Source: Paludibacteraceae bacterium (GTDB taxonomy: Bacteria; Bacteroidota; Bacteroidia; Bacteroidales; Paludibacteraceae). Taken from it: a DNA stretch of 64,000 nt. The DNA is taken from assembly GCA_031292565.1 (NCBI GenBank), contig JARLGW010000012.1:62001-126000 (forward strand). The letters run 5' to 3'. Shown piece by piece: positions 55,334 to 64,000 of this stretch. The translations under genes and the position numbers were made by a program. Under the pieces are notes generated by a model. It did not search any database. It was not told where the DNA came from and was given only the letters and a program-made list of their open reading frames with translations. Position 1 is the first letter of the stretch, and every line of letters begins with the position of its first letter.

Positions 55334-58300
55334 TTACTTTTTATTCATTAATACTTTTACTACATAAGCATTTTTTTCGGTAGTGACTCTTACAATGCAG
55401 ACTTGGGTTCTTGTATCCAAACTTGTTTTGAATGTAGAGGTGTCTAGATCTTCTTTTTTATAGAGTTGCTTGCCGGTATCTTCCCAAACAATTATTTTCT
55501 TTATTTTATCCGTTGGGGTACTGTAAACATAAATGCTATTTTTCGTGTCAGAATAAACCTGTATGCATTTGTTACAATATTCACTTTGCAAAACGTCTGT
55601 TACTTCAGAATTAGAACTCTTAAATTCTACAAACAGATAACTTTCGGTTGACGATCCGTCAAAACCTAATGTATATTCGTTGTTCGATTTCAGATTTTGT
55701 TTTTCACCCGTTTTTGTGTTTATAAGCGTTACATCCATATCCTCAAAAGTTTCGGCTCCTGTAAAAGTAAGAAGTATGTTTCCTCTGACTGATGTTTTAA
55801 TTCCAACAGGTGTAGTATAGGGCAATGAACCGAATTGGTTAATGTCCAACGCTTTGTTGTCGGCCATGGTATATACTTCAGGTACAGCAGTATATTGTGA
55901 GAAGAGCTTAAAGGCATCATCGTCACCATAGTTGTTGCTTGCCTGTGTATTGTAGGATACTGAGGTTGAACTTGTATAACTTCCATACGCTGACTTAATG
56001 TATAAAATACTTTTCTTAGTAGTAGCTGCACTTCTTAGTTTAGTGGTTTCATCCGTTACAAAATGGTTATTCAAATCTATCAGCAAGCTGTCGGTTTTCA
56101 ATCCTTCTACAAAGAATGATTGCATGGGCGCAATTCTAGTATTATCCAAATTCATGTTGGACGAAATTTGAGCACCCGTCATATACGTGGTAAACGTGGT
56201 TCCATTCCAGAATTTCACTTTATTGGAAATTTTCCCGATGTTGGAATTGTATAAAGCGGTGAAATCAAGATGGGTCATCAACGGATTTCCAATCAGGTTA
56301 AGCCCGGATTTAATCGGAACTTTTACATTTGTCAGTTTATTACTTGAGTTCTCCATGGCGAAACGATATGCTATGGATGAGTCTCTTGGTAAAGTTGTAG
56401 CCAAATCCGTGAGTAATCTTCCCGAAACTCCACTAAAAGGAACCAACGAGGTTACCAACTGTCCGCTGGATGTCAACCTTGGGAAGAAAAAGCCATAGTC
56501 TGTTTTTTCATACGTTGGTGCATTTGGATAATGGAATGCAAACGTATCAACCAAGAACGCGTATCCCATACCTGGTTTAAGAGAAACAGCCAGGTTTTCA
56601 AATGTGCTTGTCCATGTGCCTACAGCCGTTGTGTCACCCATGTTGTCAGGATTAATGGCATCAAACAGCCGCATGTAGCTTCGTGGATTCGCGGTAAAAT
56701 AATAGTCGCCTGAGAACATATTTTTTAGCGGAGCGGTAAGCGTGTACCATTTGTTCCGTTGAAGTATAAGTTCCACATAGGCTCTTGTATATGTCAAGCG
56801 AGGTAATCCGAATACGGCTCCACCCGGTTTAAAGGTTATGTAATGGCACTCACCTCCACCTGAACCTATAATTGGGTACTTCACTCCGTTGCCTACATCA
56901 GGAATAATTACATTCGTACATAACCTAGGTACCCGGTCGGTCCAGTTACCATTATCACTCCAGTCGGTACTTACTTCTCCTTTCCATGTGGTTTCTTCTT
57001 TAGCATAAGAAAGGTTATAGCTGGTTGTATCTGTAGTAATTCCACAGCCATTTTGTGTAGCTACGGTTGCAGATATATCATCGTTAACAGCTCCGAGATT
57101 AAGTACAATGCTACTATCACTTTGCGAAACTATAGGCACCACGGGCGTAAACGTCCAGTTATACGTGGTGGCATCACTGGCTCCTTTGGCGGTAACAGTA
57201 AGAAGCCCATTGAAAACACAATTTGATTGCAACCCTTTAATTGGCTTTGGAGCCTGATCGGTAAGCTTAATAGAGATAGTATCCACTCCATATAGGAAGA
57301 GACATTCACTAGGACTAAATTCTACACTCACAGAGAAATTAAAACTTCCGGAGGCTAATTCATTTGGTGCTTTTATTTTCAATGTTTCACTAACGGTATC
57401 GCCAACTACCATAAATTTGCCTTTATCAGCTCCTGATATATGCCATACATATTTAGGGCTGTTGGTTGACGGAGCGTTGGATATGCTATAGATTGCCGTG
57501 GAACCAATACAAAGAGTCGTCGGTCCACTAATTTTATATCCACTAGCCGGCAAATCGGTTGCGTCAAGGAAATAGATGGTGTAATTGCTTCCGTTACCGG
57601 ATACAGGTACTTGACATGATGTATTTTTTATTTCAACCACTTCTATTTTTTTATCGTTTTCTTTCATAGCCACCGGAATGGCAATGGAATCGGAATATTT
57701 TGAGGTTCCGTAATTTATTTCATGGTCAACAGATACCGTATAGGTTTTGGTGCTTCCATCTTGAGCTGTAACGATATATGTTTTAGCACCGGCACTAAAG
57801 TCTTGTATAATTCCTTTTCCGGGAGTTACAGTGGCAAAGGGAGATGCTTTAACTACTGTCGGTGTAACTTTTGATAAATCGGTGGCAGCAGGTACAGTAA
57901 CTAAAACTACATTGTCATAGATACGCACATTTTCGCCTATAATACCGGTAGAAAAATCTACAATATTTCGGCCACTACTTTTTATAGTTGCATCATAAGG
58001 AGTTACGTTCAAATAATAAAGCGTGGTTAGTAAACTTGAGTCGTTGCCTAAAAATTCTATGTTGATTTTTACAGGGTTCGGGGTATTTACTACCGTAGTG
58101 GTGGTATAACAATTATATCCGGGTAAAAAACTTGGAGACATTTCGTAAACATTTCCTGATTCATCGGTAATTTTTACCTTTCTATAACCGTTTGAGCACC
58201 ATTTAAGTGTTATTTGACCACAACTAACCAAATTCAATTCCAGTCCATTGGCATCCTGTCCTATTTTTAACGCGGAGCTGCCACTTGGCATACAATTTCC

Positions 58301-60007
58301 TTCCGCCGAAAACACTTTGTATGAAGTATAAAAATGATCATTGTTTATAGTCACTCCATTGTTTAATGTAATTTGGCTTGGTATGTCAGACAGGTTTTCA
58401 TAATCCTGTTTCAGTTCCGAGCTATTCACTATCGGTTCGGTACATCCTGATTGGTATGTGTATGGCAATACAAATTGAGCTCTTGCTCCTTGTAGATTTA
58501 TAGTAAAGTTAGCATTTGTAAGGTCGTTGTTTACTATTGTCAATTGATCTGTACAAGTACCCAATAAACTTGGAGTGAATGTGAGGGTAAAAAACGTTGT
58601 ATCGCCCTCATTTAGAGTTCCGGTGGGAGAAAGCGTTTTTTTAAAGATTGTTCCGTCACTCAGGTTGCTTGAGGTGATGTATAAAGGGTCGGTTCCGGTA
58701 TTTATAATACGGAATGTTTTCGTTATGGTAGTACTTCCATATACAGTCCCCATATTGTAGTTAGAACCAGATGTGTAGGCTACATTTGAACTTACTTCCT
58801 GCACGTTAATAATAGGAGTTGGAGGTGTTTTGGTTGTAAATTGAGTATATTGAGTTCCAGCCAAAACATTACCATTAACATCGGCTACATTTGATATGCT
58901 TAATTTATATTGGGTATTATAACTAAAATCGGCTGTTGGGTTAATAGTCAATATTTTCCCGGAGGCATCTATATTTACTGTAAAAGGAACGTTGGAATTA
59001 TCGCTTACCTTTTTCAGCGTTAAAAAAGTAGCCAACGTATCAGCATTGTTAAAAGCGGCATCACCAACATTAAGTACTTTTAATGCACCCGTGGTTGGGT
59101 TGTAGCGGTAAAGCTTTTCATTGGAAGTTACGGTAAGATTTGAATCTAATGGCACACCGGTTGTGCTATTCAAGGGGTTGAAGGTAACAGCAGGGGGTGT
59201 GGCATCAGGGCCTAAACATATTTGGGCATCATCTATTATCATGTTATAATTCGTACTGCTGGAACCGGATACATCTTGAATTTTCAAGCGCACGGTTGAC
59301 GATGTAGTTGAAACATTTACCGTGTATTGTTTCCATGAAGTTCCACTTACGGCTTGAGAGAGTAACGGTGTTGCTTCATAATTTTTACCTCCATCAGTAG
59401 AAATATATACTTTCACGGTAGTAGAATAACTGGTGTTGTACATCTTAGCCCAAAAACTAAGAGTTACAGGTCTTACCAATGTAGGGGTAATTAACGATCC
59501 GCCATATTTTACAAAAATACTATGTGTACCTGCATGAGCATAGTATGATGTATAAGCATTTAATTCTGAAGTAAGCACACTCCACACGCCCCCATTGGCA
59601 GTAAAATCATCGTTAACATAACTGCCGGTTGAAAGATCGGAAGTGGATACATCTTCAAAAGTGTATGAAGTACACGTACTTGTTCCAAATTGTGCGGTTA
59701 CCGCTTTGTTTTCGGACATGGTAACATTGTACGGATTATCCGATTCACGATCAGTATTGTTAATAATCCATCGCAAAAAGCCATAACCGTTAGCAGGTGT
59801 TGCAGCAAGAGTAACAACCGAAGTATCGGCAAAATTTTTACCTACCCCACTGGTTATTGGAGTGCCATTGGCTGTAACGGTTCCCGATCCTGATGGTACA
59901 ATATTAACAGTTAATGTTTTTTGCCCCATTACAGATCCAAATACAAAGCACAGCATGATGCTGATTATGTATATGTATTTGTTTGTATGTGAGTAATATC
60001 GTTTCAT
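55334..60007 (-). CDS. 1557-residue multidomain T9SS cell-surface protein
   Basis: An exported protein with signal peptide (about 1-28, ending VMGQ). Domains in order: a divergent InlB B-repeat (about 30-108, VNIVPSGSGTVTANG ... FLRWI); a jelly-roll region with aromatic strands (about 112-270); an SbsA Ig-like domain (about 275-395, PPAVTFNPLNSTTGVPLDSNL); an SPD-2/choice-of-anchor-type domain (about 400-510, FRIINTGTDPLYI, TLTFTPSLLGTC); an Ig-like DUF5018-type segment (about 690-770); PKD-like segments; and a C-terminal region with repeats WKGEVSTDWSDNGNWTDRVP. The end (YSDTKNSIYVYSTPTDKIKK...VVKVLMNKK) fits a divergent T9SS type-A domain. It is probably an adhesin or glycan-binding surface protein; no catalytic motif found. 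62 bases after its upstream partner. Confidence 0.7.
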   Translation of the reverse strand: MKRYYSHTNKYIYIISIMLCFVFGSVMGQKTLTVNIVPSGSGTVTANGTPITSGVGKNFADTSVVTLAATPANGYGFLRWIINNTDRESDNPYNVTMSENKAVTAQFGTSTCTSYTFEDVSTSDLSTGSYVNDDFTANGGVWSVLTSELNAYTSYYAHAGTHSIFVKYGGSLITPTLVRPVTLSFWAKMYNTSYSTTVKVYISTDGGKNYEATPLLSQAVSGTSWKQYTVNVSTTSSTVRLKIQDVSGSSSTNYNMIIDDAQICLGPDATPPAVTFNPLNSTTGVPLDSNLTVTSNEKLYRYNPTTGALKVLNVGDAAFNNADTLATFLTLKKVSDNSNVPFTVNIDASGKILTINPTADFSYNTQYKLSISNVADVNGNVLAGTQYTQFTTKTPPTPIINVQEVSSNVAYTSGSNYNMGTVYGSTTITKTFRIINTGTDPLYITSSNLSDGTIFKKTLSPTGTLNEGDTTFFTLTFTPSLLGTCTDQLTIVNNDLTNANFTINLQGARAQFVLPYTYQSGCTEPIVNSSELKQDYENLSDIPSQITLNNGVTINNDHFYTSYKVFSAEGNCMPSGSSALKIGQDANGLELNLVSCGQITLKWCSNGYRKVKITDESGNVYEMSPSFLPGYNCYTTTTVVNTPNPVKINIEFLGNDSSLLTTLYYLNVTPYDATIKSSGRNIVDFSTGIIGENVRIYDNVVLVTVPAATDLSKVTPTVVKASPFATVTPGKGIIQDFSAGAKTYIVTAQDGSTKTYTVSVDHEINYGTSKYSDSIAIPVAMKENDKKIEVVEIKNTSCQVPVSGNGSNYTIYFLDATDLPASGYKISGPTTLCIGSTAIYSISNAPSTNSPKYVWHISGADKGKFMVVGDTVSETLKIKAPNELASGSFNFSVSVEFSPSECLFLYGVDTISIKLTDQAPKPIKGLQSNCVFNGLLTVTAKGASDATTYNWTFTPVVPIVSQSDSSIVLNLGAVNDDISATVATQNGCGITTDTTSYNLSYAKEETTWKGEVSTDWSDNGNWTDRVPRLCTNVIIPDVGNGVKYPIIGSGGGECHYITFKPGGAVFGLPRLTYTRAYVELILQRNKWYTLTAPLKNMFSGDYYFTANPRSYMRLFDAINPDNMGDTTAVGTWTSTFENLAVSLKPGMGYAFLVDTFAFHYPNAPTYEKTDYGFFFPRLTSSGQLVTSLVPFSGVSGRLLTDLATTLPRDSSIAYRFAMENSSNKLTNVKVPIKSGLNLIGNPLMTHLDFTALYNSNIGKISNKVKFWNGTTFTTYMTGAQISSNMNLDNTRIAPMQSFFVEGLKTDSLLIDLNNHFVTDETTKLRSAATTKKSILYIKSAYGSYTSSTSVSYNTQASNNYGDDDAFKLFSQYTAVPEVYTMADNKALDINQFGSLPYTTPVGIKTSVRGNILLTFTGAETFEDMDVTLINTKTGEKQNLKSNNEYTLGFDGSSTESYLFVEFKSSNSEVTDVLQSEYCNKCIQVYSDTKNSIYVYSTPTDKIKKIIVWEDTGKQLYKKEDLDTSTFKTSLDTRTQVCIVRVTTEKNAYVVKVLMNKK

Positions 60008-60069
60008 TATCTTGGCTTTTTATAGAGTTGGTATATAATAAGGTTTTCCTTTTTAATATTTTGTATTCA

Positions 60070-61755
60070 TTACGGACAAGTAGTTTTTGCACTTGGCGTA
60101 AATGTTTGTAAACTGCCATCAGGCATTTTTACTTTAACCTGCCAACCCTCACAATTTGTTTGGTTTGCATTTTTGATATAGAACGTACCCTGCTGGGTAC
60201 CGGATTTATCATCACAAACATCTTTGCCTGATATTGTAAATTGAGGGCTTGCGCCAATTGACTGTTTCTCGGTATTTATTTGAGTAAAGGTTACACATTT
60301 CCCACCAAAACCTGAAGGCGTAGAGGCTACCGCCAAACGGAATCGATTATATAAATTATATTCGGATAATGTAAGTGTAAGTTCCAATGGTATGTGCGAC
60401 GACTGTGTTTGTAGCGGTATTGAGTTTCCTAACGTGTACCACACGCCATTACGTTCTCCTTGAAAATAAAAAGCATATTGAGTAATGTCAATGTATTTAG
60501 GCATTAAAGAATCCACGGGAAAATAAGAAAGCAGGGTAACCAAACCATCCACACAAGCACTTTTTATACTGGCCGGAGATAATGCAACGGAAAGATTAAA
60601 CGGAGCCCAAGGCCGAAATACAAGATCGTCCAACGCGATATCATTTCCGGTACCGCCTGCACCATAATTCCGAACCACTACCCACACGTAATCTTGGCTG
60701 GAGAGTTTAAATTTTTCTGTTATTTTTTCCCATTTATGCAGGATACCGGAAGTAATGGTTCCTACTTTAAACAATTTTGCATTATTTGCTTTGGCTATAG
60801 TCAACCCCTCATACGTGTTATCCAAATCGCCTAAGCTAGGATCGTTTCCGGGGTCTTCACTCCAAAATTCGATACGGAATTGAGATCCATTTGTGGTCAT
60901 GTGGCAGGATGCGACCCACACGGAAAACTCAAACCATGCATCGCGACACAATTCAGTTACTAATCTTTTATATACCGGGCTGGTAATACCACTTACCGCT
61001 GCACAGTTTACAAAAAGCATGCGTCCGTTATCATTACTTACGCGAGCAGAATCGGGAGACATTGGACTGGTACTATCATTCACAAATCCGCTATGATCTT
61101 TAAACGTGGTAGGCAACCAATTTACACCAAAACTCCCCAAGTCGTTGGTAATTGCATAATGGCCATCATCAGGTACAGCAGTACGAGCCGTGTTTTGATA
61201 TGTTATGTAATAAAAACCGAATTTCCATTCGCCATCCACCCACAACCAGGCACAAGGAATAGCACTTTCATATCCAGCTCCGGTTGTAAGATAAATATCA
61301 TCCCATGCAGGAAGGGTTTCTGTACTACCGGTATATACAGAACTAAATGTCCGGTTACGCCACGAGGTAATTTTAAAATATTGAGAGGTGTATGCAGGTC
61401 CTGATGTAGTAGGTTTAATAGCATATTGTGCAGATGTAGTCAAAATAGGCATATCATGAAACGTCACATCTTTTGTCACGTAGCTTTTGCCTGGATTGGC
61501 TGTTTTATAACTTTCCAAAAGATCAGGATTAAGAGCATATACATAATTGATAGAGCCTTCATATTTGTACATACCGCCAATTTTGCCAAGGCCGGTTATA
61601 TCCGACCGCGTGGTACCGGTTCCGAAATTTTCCCAAAAAATGGTATCGCCATACATCTGCGATTGAGCAGATACCAAGTGTCCCATTATAAAAAGAATCA
61701 CTACCCAGAAAATTCTTCTTTTGGAAAATACTAAATGTGGTGTAAAATGGTTCAT
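60070..61755 (-). CDS. Secreted protein of unknown function (partner of the giant surface protein)
   Basis: A 561-residue protein with a signal peptide (about 1-31, ending VSAQ). The body is jelly-roll-like: FWENFGTGTTRSDITG is typical of adhesin or glycan-related proteins, with AWLWVDGEWKFGFYYITYQ, EFSVWVASCHMTTNGSQFRIEFW and WVVVRNYGAGGTGNDIALDDLVF (the usual end of a carbohydrate-binding-like module). Two or three Ig-like segments follow, with Cys pairs near the end (VCDDKSGTQQ ... CEGWQVKVKM ... TTCP). No T9SS sorting domain is seen at the C-terminus. It lies 62 bases upstream of the 1557-residue protein, probably in one transcript. A complementary surface role is likely. Confidence 0.6.
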   Translation of the reverse strand: MNHFTPHLVFSKRRIFWVVILFIMGHLVSAQSQMYGDTIFWENFGTGTTRSDITGLGKIGGMYKYEGSINYVYALNPDLLESYKTANPGKSYVTKDVTFHDMPILTTSAQYAIKPTTSGPAYTSQYFKITSWRNRTFSSVYTGSTETLPAWDDIYLTTGAGYESAIPCAWLWVDGEWKFGFYYITYQNTARTAVPDDGHYAITNDLGSFGVNWLPTTFKDHSGFVNDSTSPMSPDSARVSNDNGRMLFVNCAAVSGITSPVYKRLVTELCRDAWFEFSVWVASCHMTTNGSQFRIEFWSEDPGNDPSLGDLDNTYEGLTIAKANNAKLFKVGTITSGILHKWEKITEKFKLSSQDYVWVVVRNYGAGGTGNDIALDDLVFRPWAPFNLSVALSPASIKSACVDGLVTLLSYFPVDSLMPKYIDITQYAFYFQGERNGVWYTLGNSIPLQTQSSHIPLELTLTLSEYNLYNRFRLAVASTPSGFGGKCVTFTQINTEKQSIGASPQFTISGKDVCDDKSGTQQGTFYIKNANQTNCEGWQVKVKMPDGSLQTFTPSAKTTCP

Positions 61756-62099
61756 AACAAAAGATTTTATATTCGTTTCACAATCCAGTGATTGTTAAAA
61801 TAAGCTTGCTTGATAAAATTTTAACCCCTAAAATAGGCGTTTCTATGAGTTTTATAGCCAATAAATGTGAAAATGCTTCAGTAGAAAATGCTTTAAACAG
61901 CCCTTAAAATCAATCACTTGTCATTTTCTGTTATATATAAACATATATTAAACTCTCCATTATCAAATTTAATAAACTTTTACAATAATGCACTATTTTA
62001 AGTAATGTTATTGAACAGTACTTTCAAGGCAAAAAATGTATATAAATAATTGAACTCTGTTTATCAACTGTAAGGTGATTTTCCTCTTCCTGATTTCAT
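61756..62099. other. AT-rich spacer between the secreted-protein gene and metY
   Basis: About 340 bases without coding potential. On the minus strand TAAATTTG (61964-61971) matches the -7 box but lies about 210 bases upstream of the 61755 start, so it is uncertain. The metY terminator begins at 62100. Nothing else recognisable. Confidence 0.4.
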
Positions 62100-62130
62100 A
62101 AAAAAAGCAGCTACCCTAACGGATAGCTGC
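62100..62130 (-). terminator. Terminator of metY
   Basis: The minus strand reads GCAGCTATCC-loop-GGTAGCTGC (bulged base) followed by a run of seven T; a canonical Rho-independent terminator 31 bases past the metY stop (62161). Confidence 0.85.
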
Positions 62131-62160
62131 CTCAAGAAATTTATTTTTTAATCTTTCTTC

Positions 62161-63522
<1,362 letters not shown>

Positions 63523-63863
63523 GACGCCTTATTTAAGGTCATAAATGCCAAAAGCGTGGCATTTTTGTACCATAAACATGGTAGAACCTGCTTTAGTTCA
63601 GTGAATTTCTGTGTTTTAAGTGATTTTTTGCTTAATTAGTTTGACTGCAAATTATTGAAAGAAAAAAATTACCATCTTATTAAATGAGATATTTGGAAAA
63701 TATTATTTCATTTGTAATACCAACCCATAGTTTTCAACTGATAGTTCTTTGCACCATCCATTGGAAATAAAAAACTACTTTTACCCTTACACTAAATGTT
63801 TCTATTTCTAGTTTTTAAGAAAAAGGACTGAATTAAATTGCCGAAAAAAGGAATAACGAATGA
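63523..63863. other. Non-coding spacer upstream of metY
   Basis: About 340 AT-rich bases without recognisable genes. The last part may hold out-of-frame residues of the remnant that follows (GIT-N codons at 63850-63861 are compatible with the start of the type-B domain in another frame). No promoter for the remnant is evident. Confidence 0.4.
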
Positions 63864-64000
63864 CAGCCAAAATCAACAGTAGATATCTACGATCGTTTCG
63901 GCAAACCAATTATACACTATAATGGTACTGATTTGGGTTGGGATGGAAATTATCTAGGGCACCCGCTACCATCCACCGATTATTGGTATATCATTACTCT
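63864..64000 (+). pseudogene. Remnant of a T9SS type-B (CHU_C / gliding-motility-associated) sorting domain, cut by window edge
   Basis: Frame from 63864 reads QPKSTVDIYDRFGKPIIHY, then NGTDLGWDGNYLGHPLPST and DYWYIIT, up to the window end. This is the core of the CHU_C domain (x-I-YDR-GK ... GWDG-x-x-G-x-x-L-P-S-x-DYWY) that directs proteins to T9SS. An in-frame TGA lies at 63861-63863, and the preceding part of the domain and any cargo body are missing or in another frame, so it looks like a 5'-truncated or frameshifted gene; it continues past the right edge. Confidence 0.7.

Noticed and set aside
60008-60069. Possible frameshift joining the 561- and 1557-residue proteins
   Set aside because: The 561-residue protein ends naturally, the second has its own signal peptide, and no domain residues appear in the gap.

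Overview
The window reads as a chromosomal segment of a Bacteroidota bacterium, most likely order Bacteroidales. The evidence is the TAnnTTTG-type -7 promoter box before many genes, the near absence of Shine-Dalgarno sequences, several type IX secretion (T9SS) C-terminal sorting domains plus the T9SS component PorZ, FtsH next to RsfS, CydAB as the only oxidase seen, and MetY and EpsC for sulfur assimilation. The DNA is AT-rich. I see no rRNA, CRISPR array, prophage or insertion sequence.

Layout. 1-4.2 kb: a cut-off flavin oxidoreductase, a DUF2142 membrane protein, a C_GCAxxG_C_C redox protein, a decayed TolC 3' end and an orphan two-helix membrane protein. 4.3-10.2 kb: a complete MarR-regulated RND efflux operon on the minus strand. 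10.4-18.3 kb: parE, a small outer-membrane-type protein, cysS, a Cys-rich YgbA-type protein, rbfA, a LolE/FtsX-type permease and nadB. 18.3-27.2 kb, minus strand: DedA, a membrane protein, ribF, a HAD hydrolase, a CAT-anticodon tRNA on the plus strand, two AT-rich envelope genes (GT-C-like and acyltransferase), porZ and rdgB. 27.4-30.1 kb: an S41 protease coupled to pnuC and a NadR-type kinase. 30.4-33.7 kb: two T9SS cargo proteins, one with eight tandem EF-hand-like loops. 33.8-36.9 kb: epsC, a THUMP methyltransferase and a radical SAM/SPASM protein. 37.1-38.8 kb: a TPR/OmpA-like lipoprotein. 39-47 kb: rsfS-ftsH-LUD-cdsA-psd-pssA-lutB-FKBP-barrel protein, mostly one transcription unit joining protein quality control, phosphatidylethanolamine synthesis and a split lactate-oxidation module. 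47-50 kb: a dihydropteroate synthase that resembles the sulfonamide-insensitive Sul enzymes, divergent from metG. 50-55 kb: nhaA, cydAB and a T9SS-exported serine hydrolase. 55.3-61.8 kb: a 1557-residue multidomain cell-surface protein and a 561-residue secreted partner. 62-64 kb: metY, then the decayed end of a T9SS type-B cargo gene cut by the window edge.

No wholly new system is evident. The observations most worth following are the chromosomal Sul-like FolP, the tandem EF-hand-loop array on a YWTD propeller, the gene remnants (TolC tail, type-B sorting domain), the predicted leaderless parE and folP mRNAs, the odd D-arm of the CAT tRNA, and a repeated hairpin flanking a T9SS cargo gene. 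All functions are read from sequence motifs and remembered families; no search was run.
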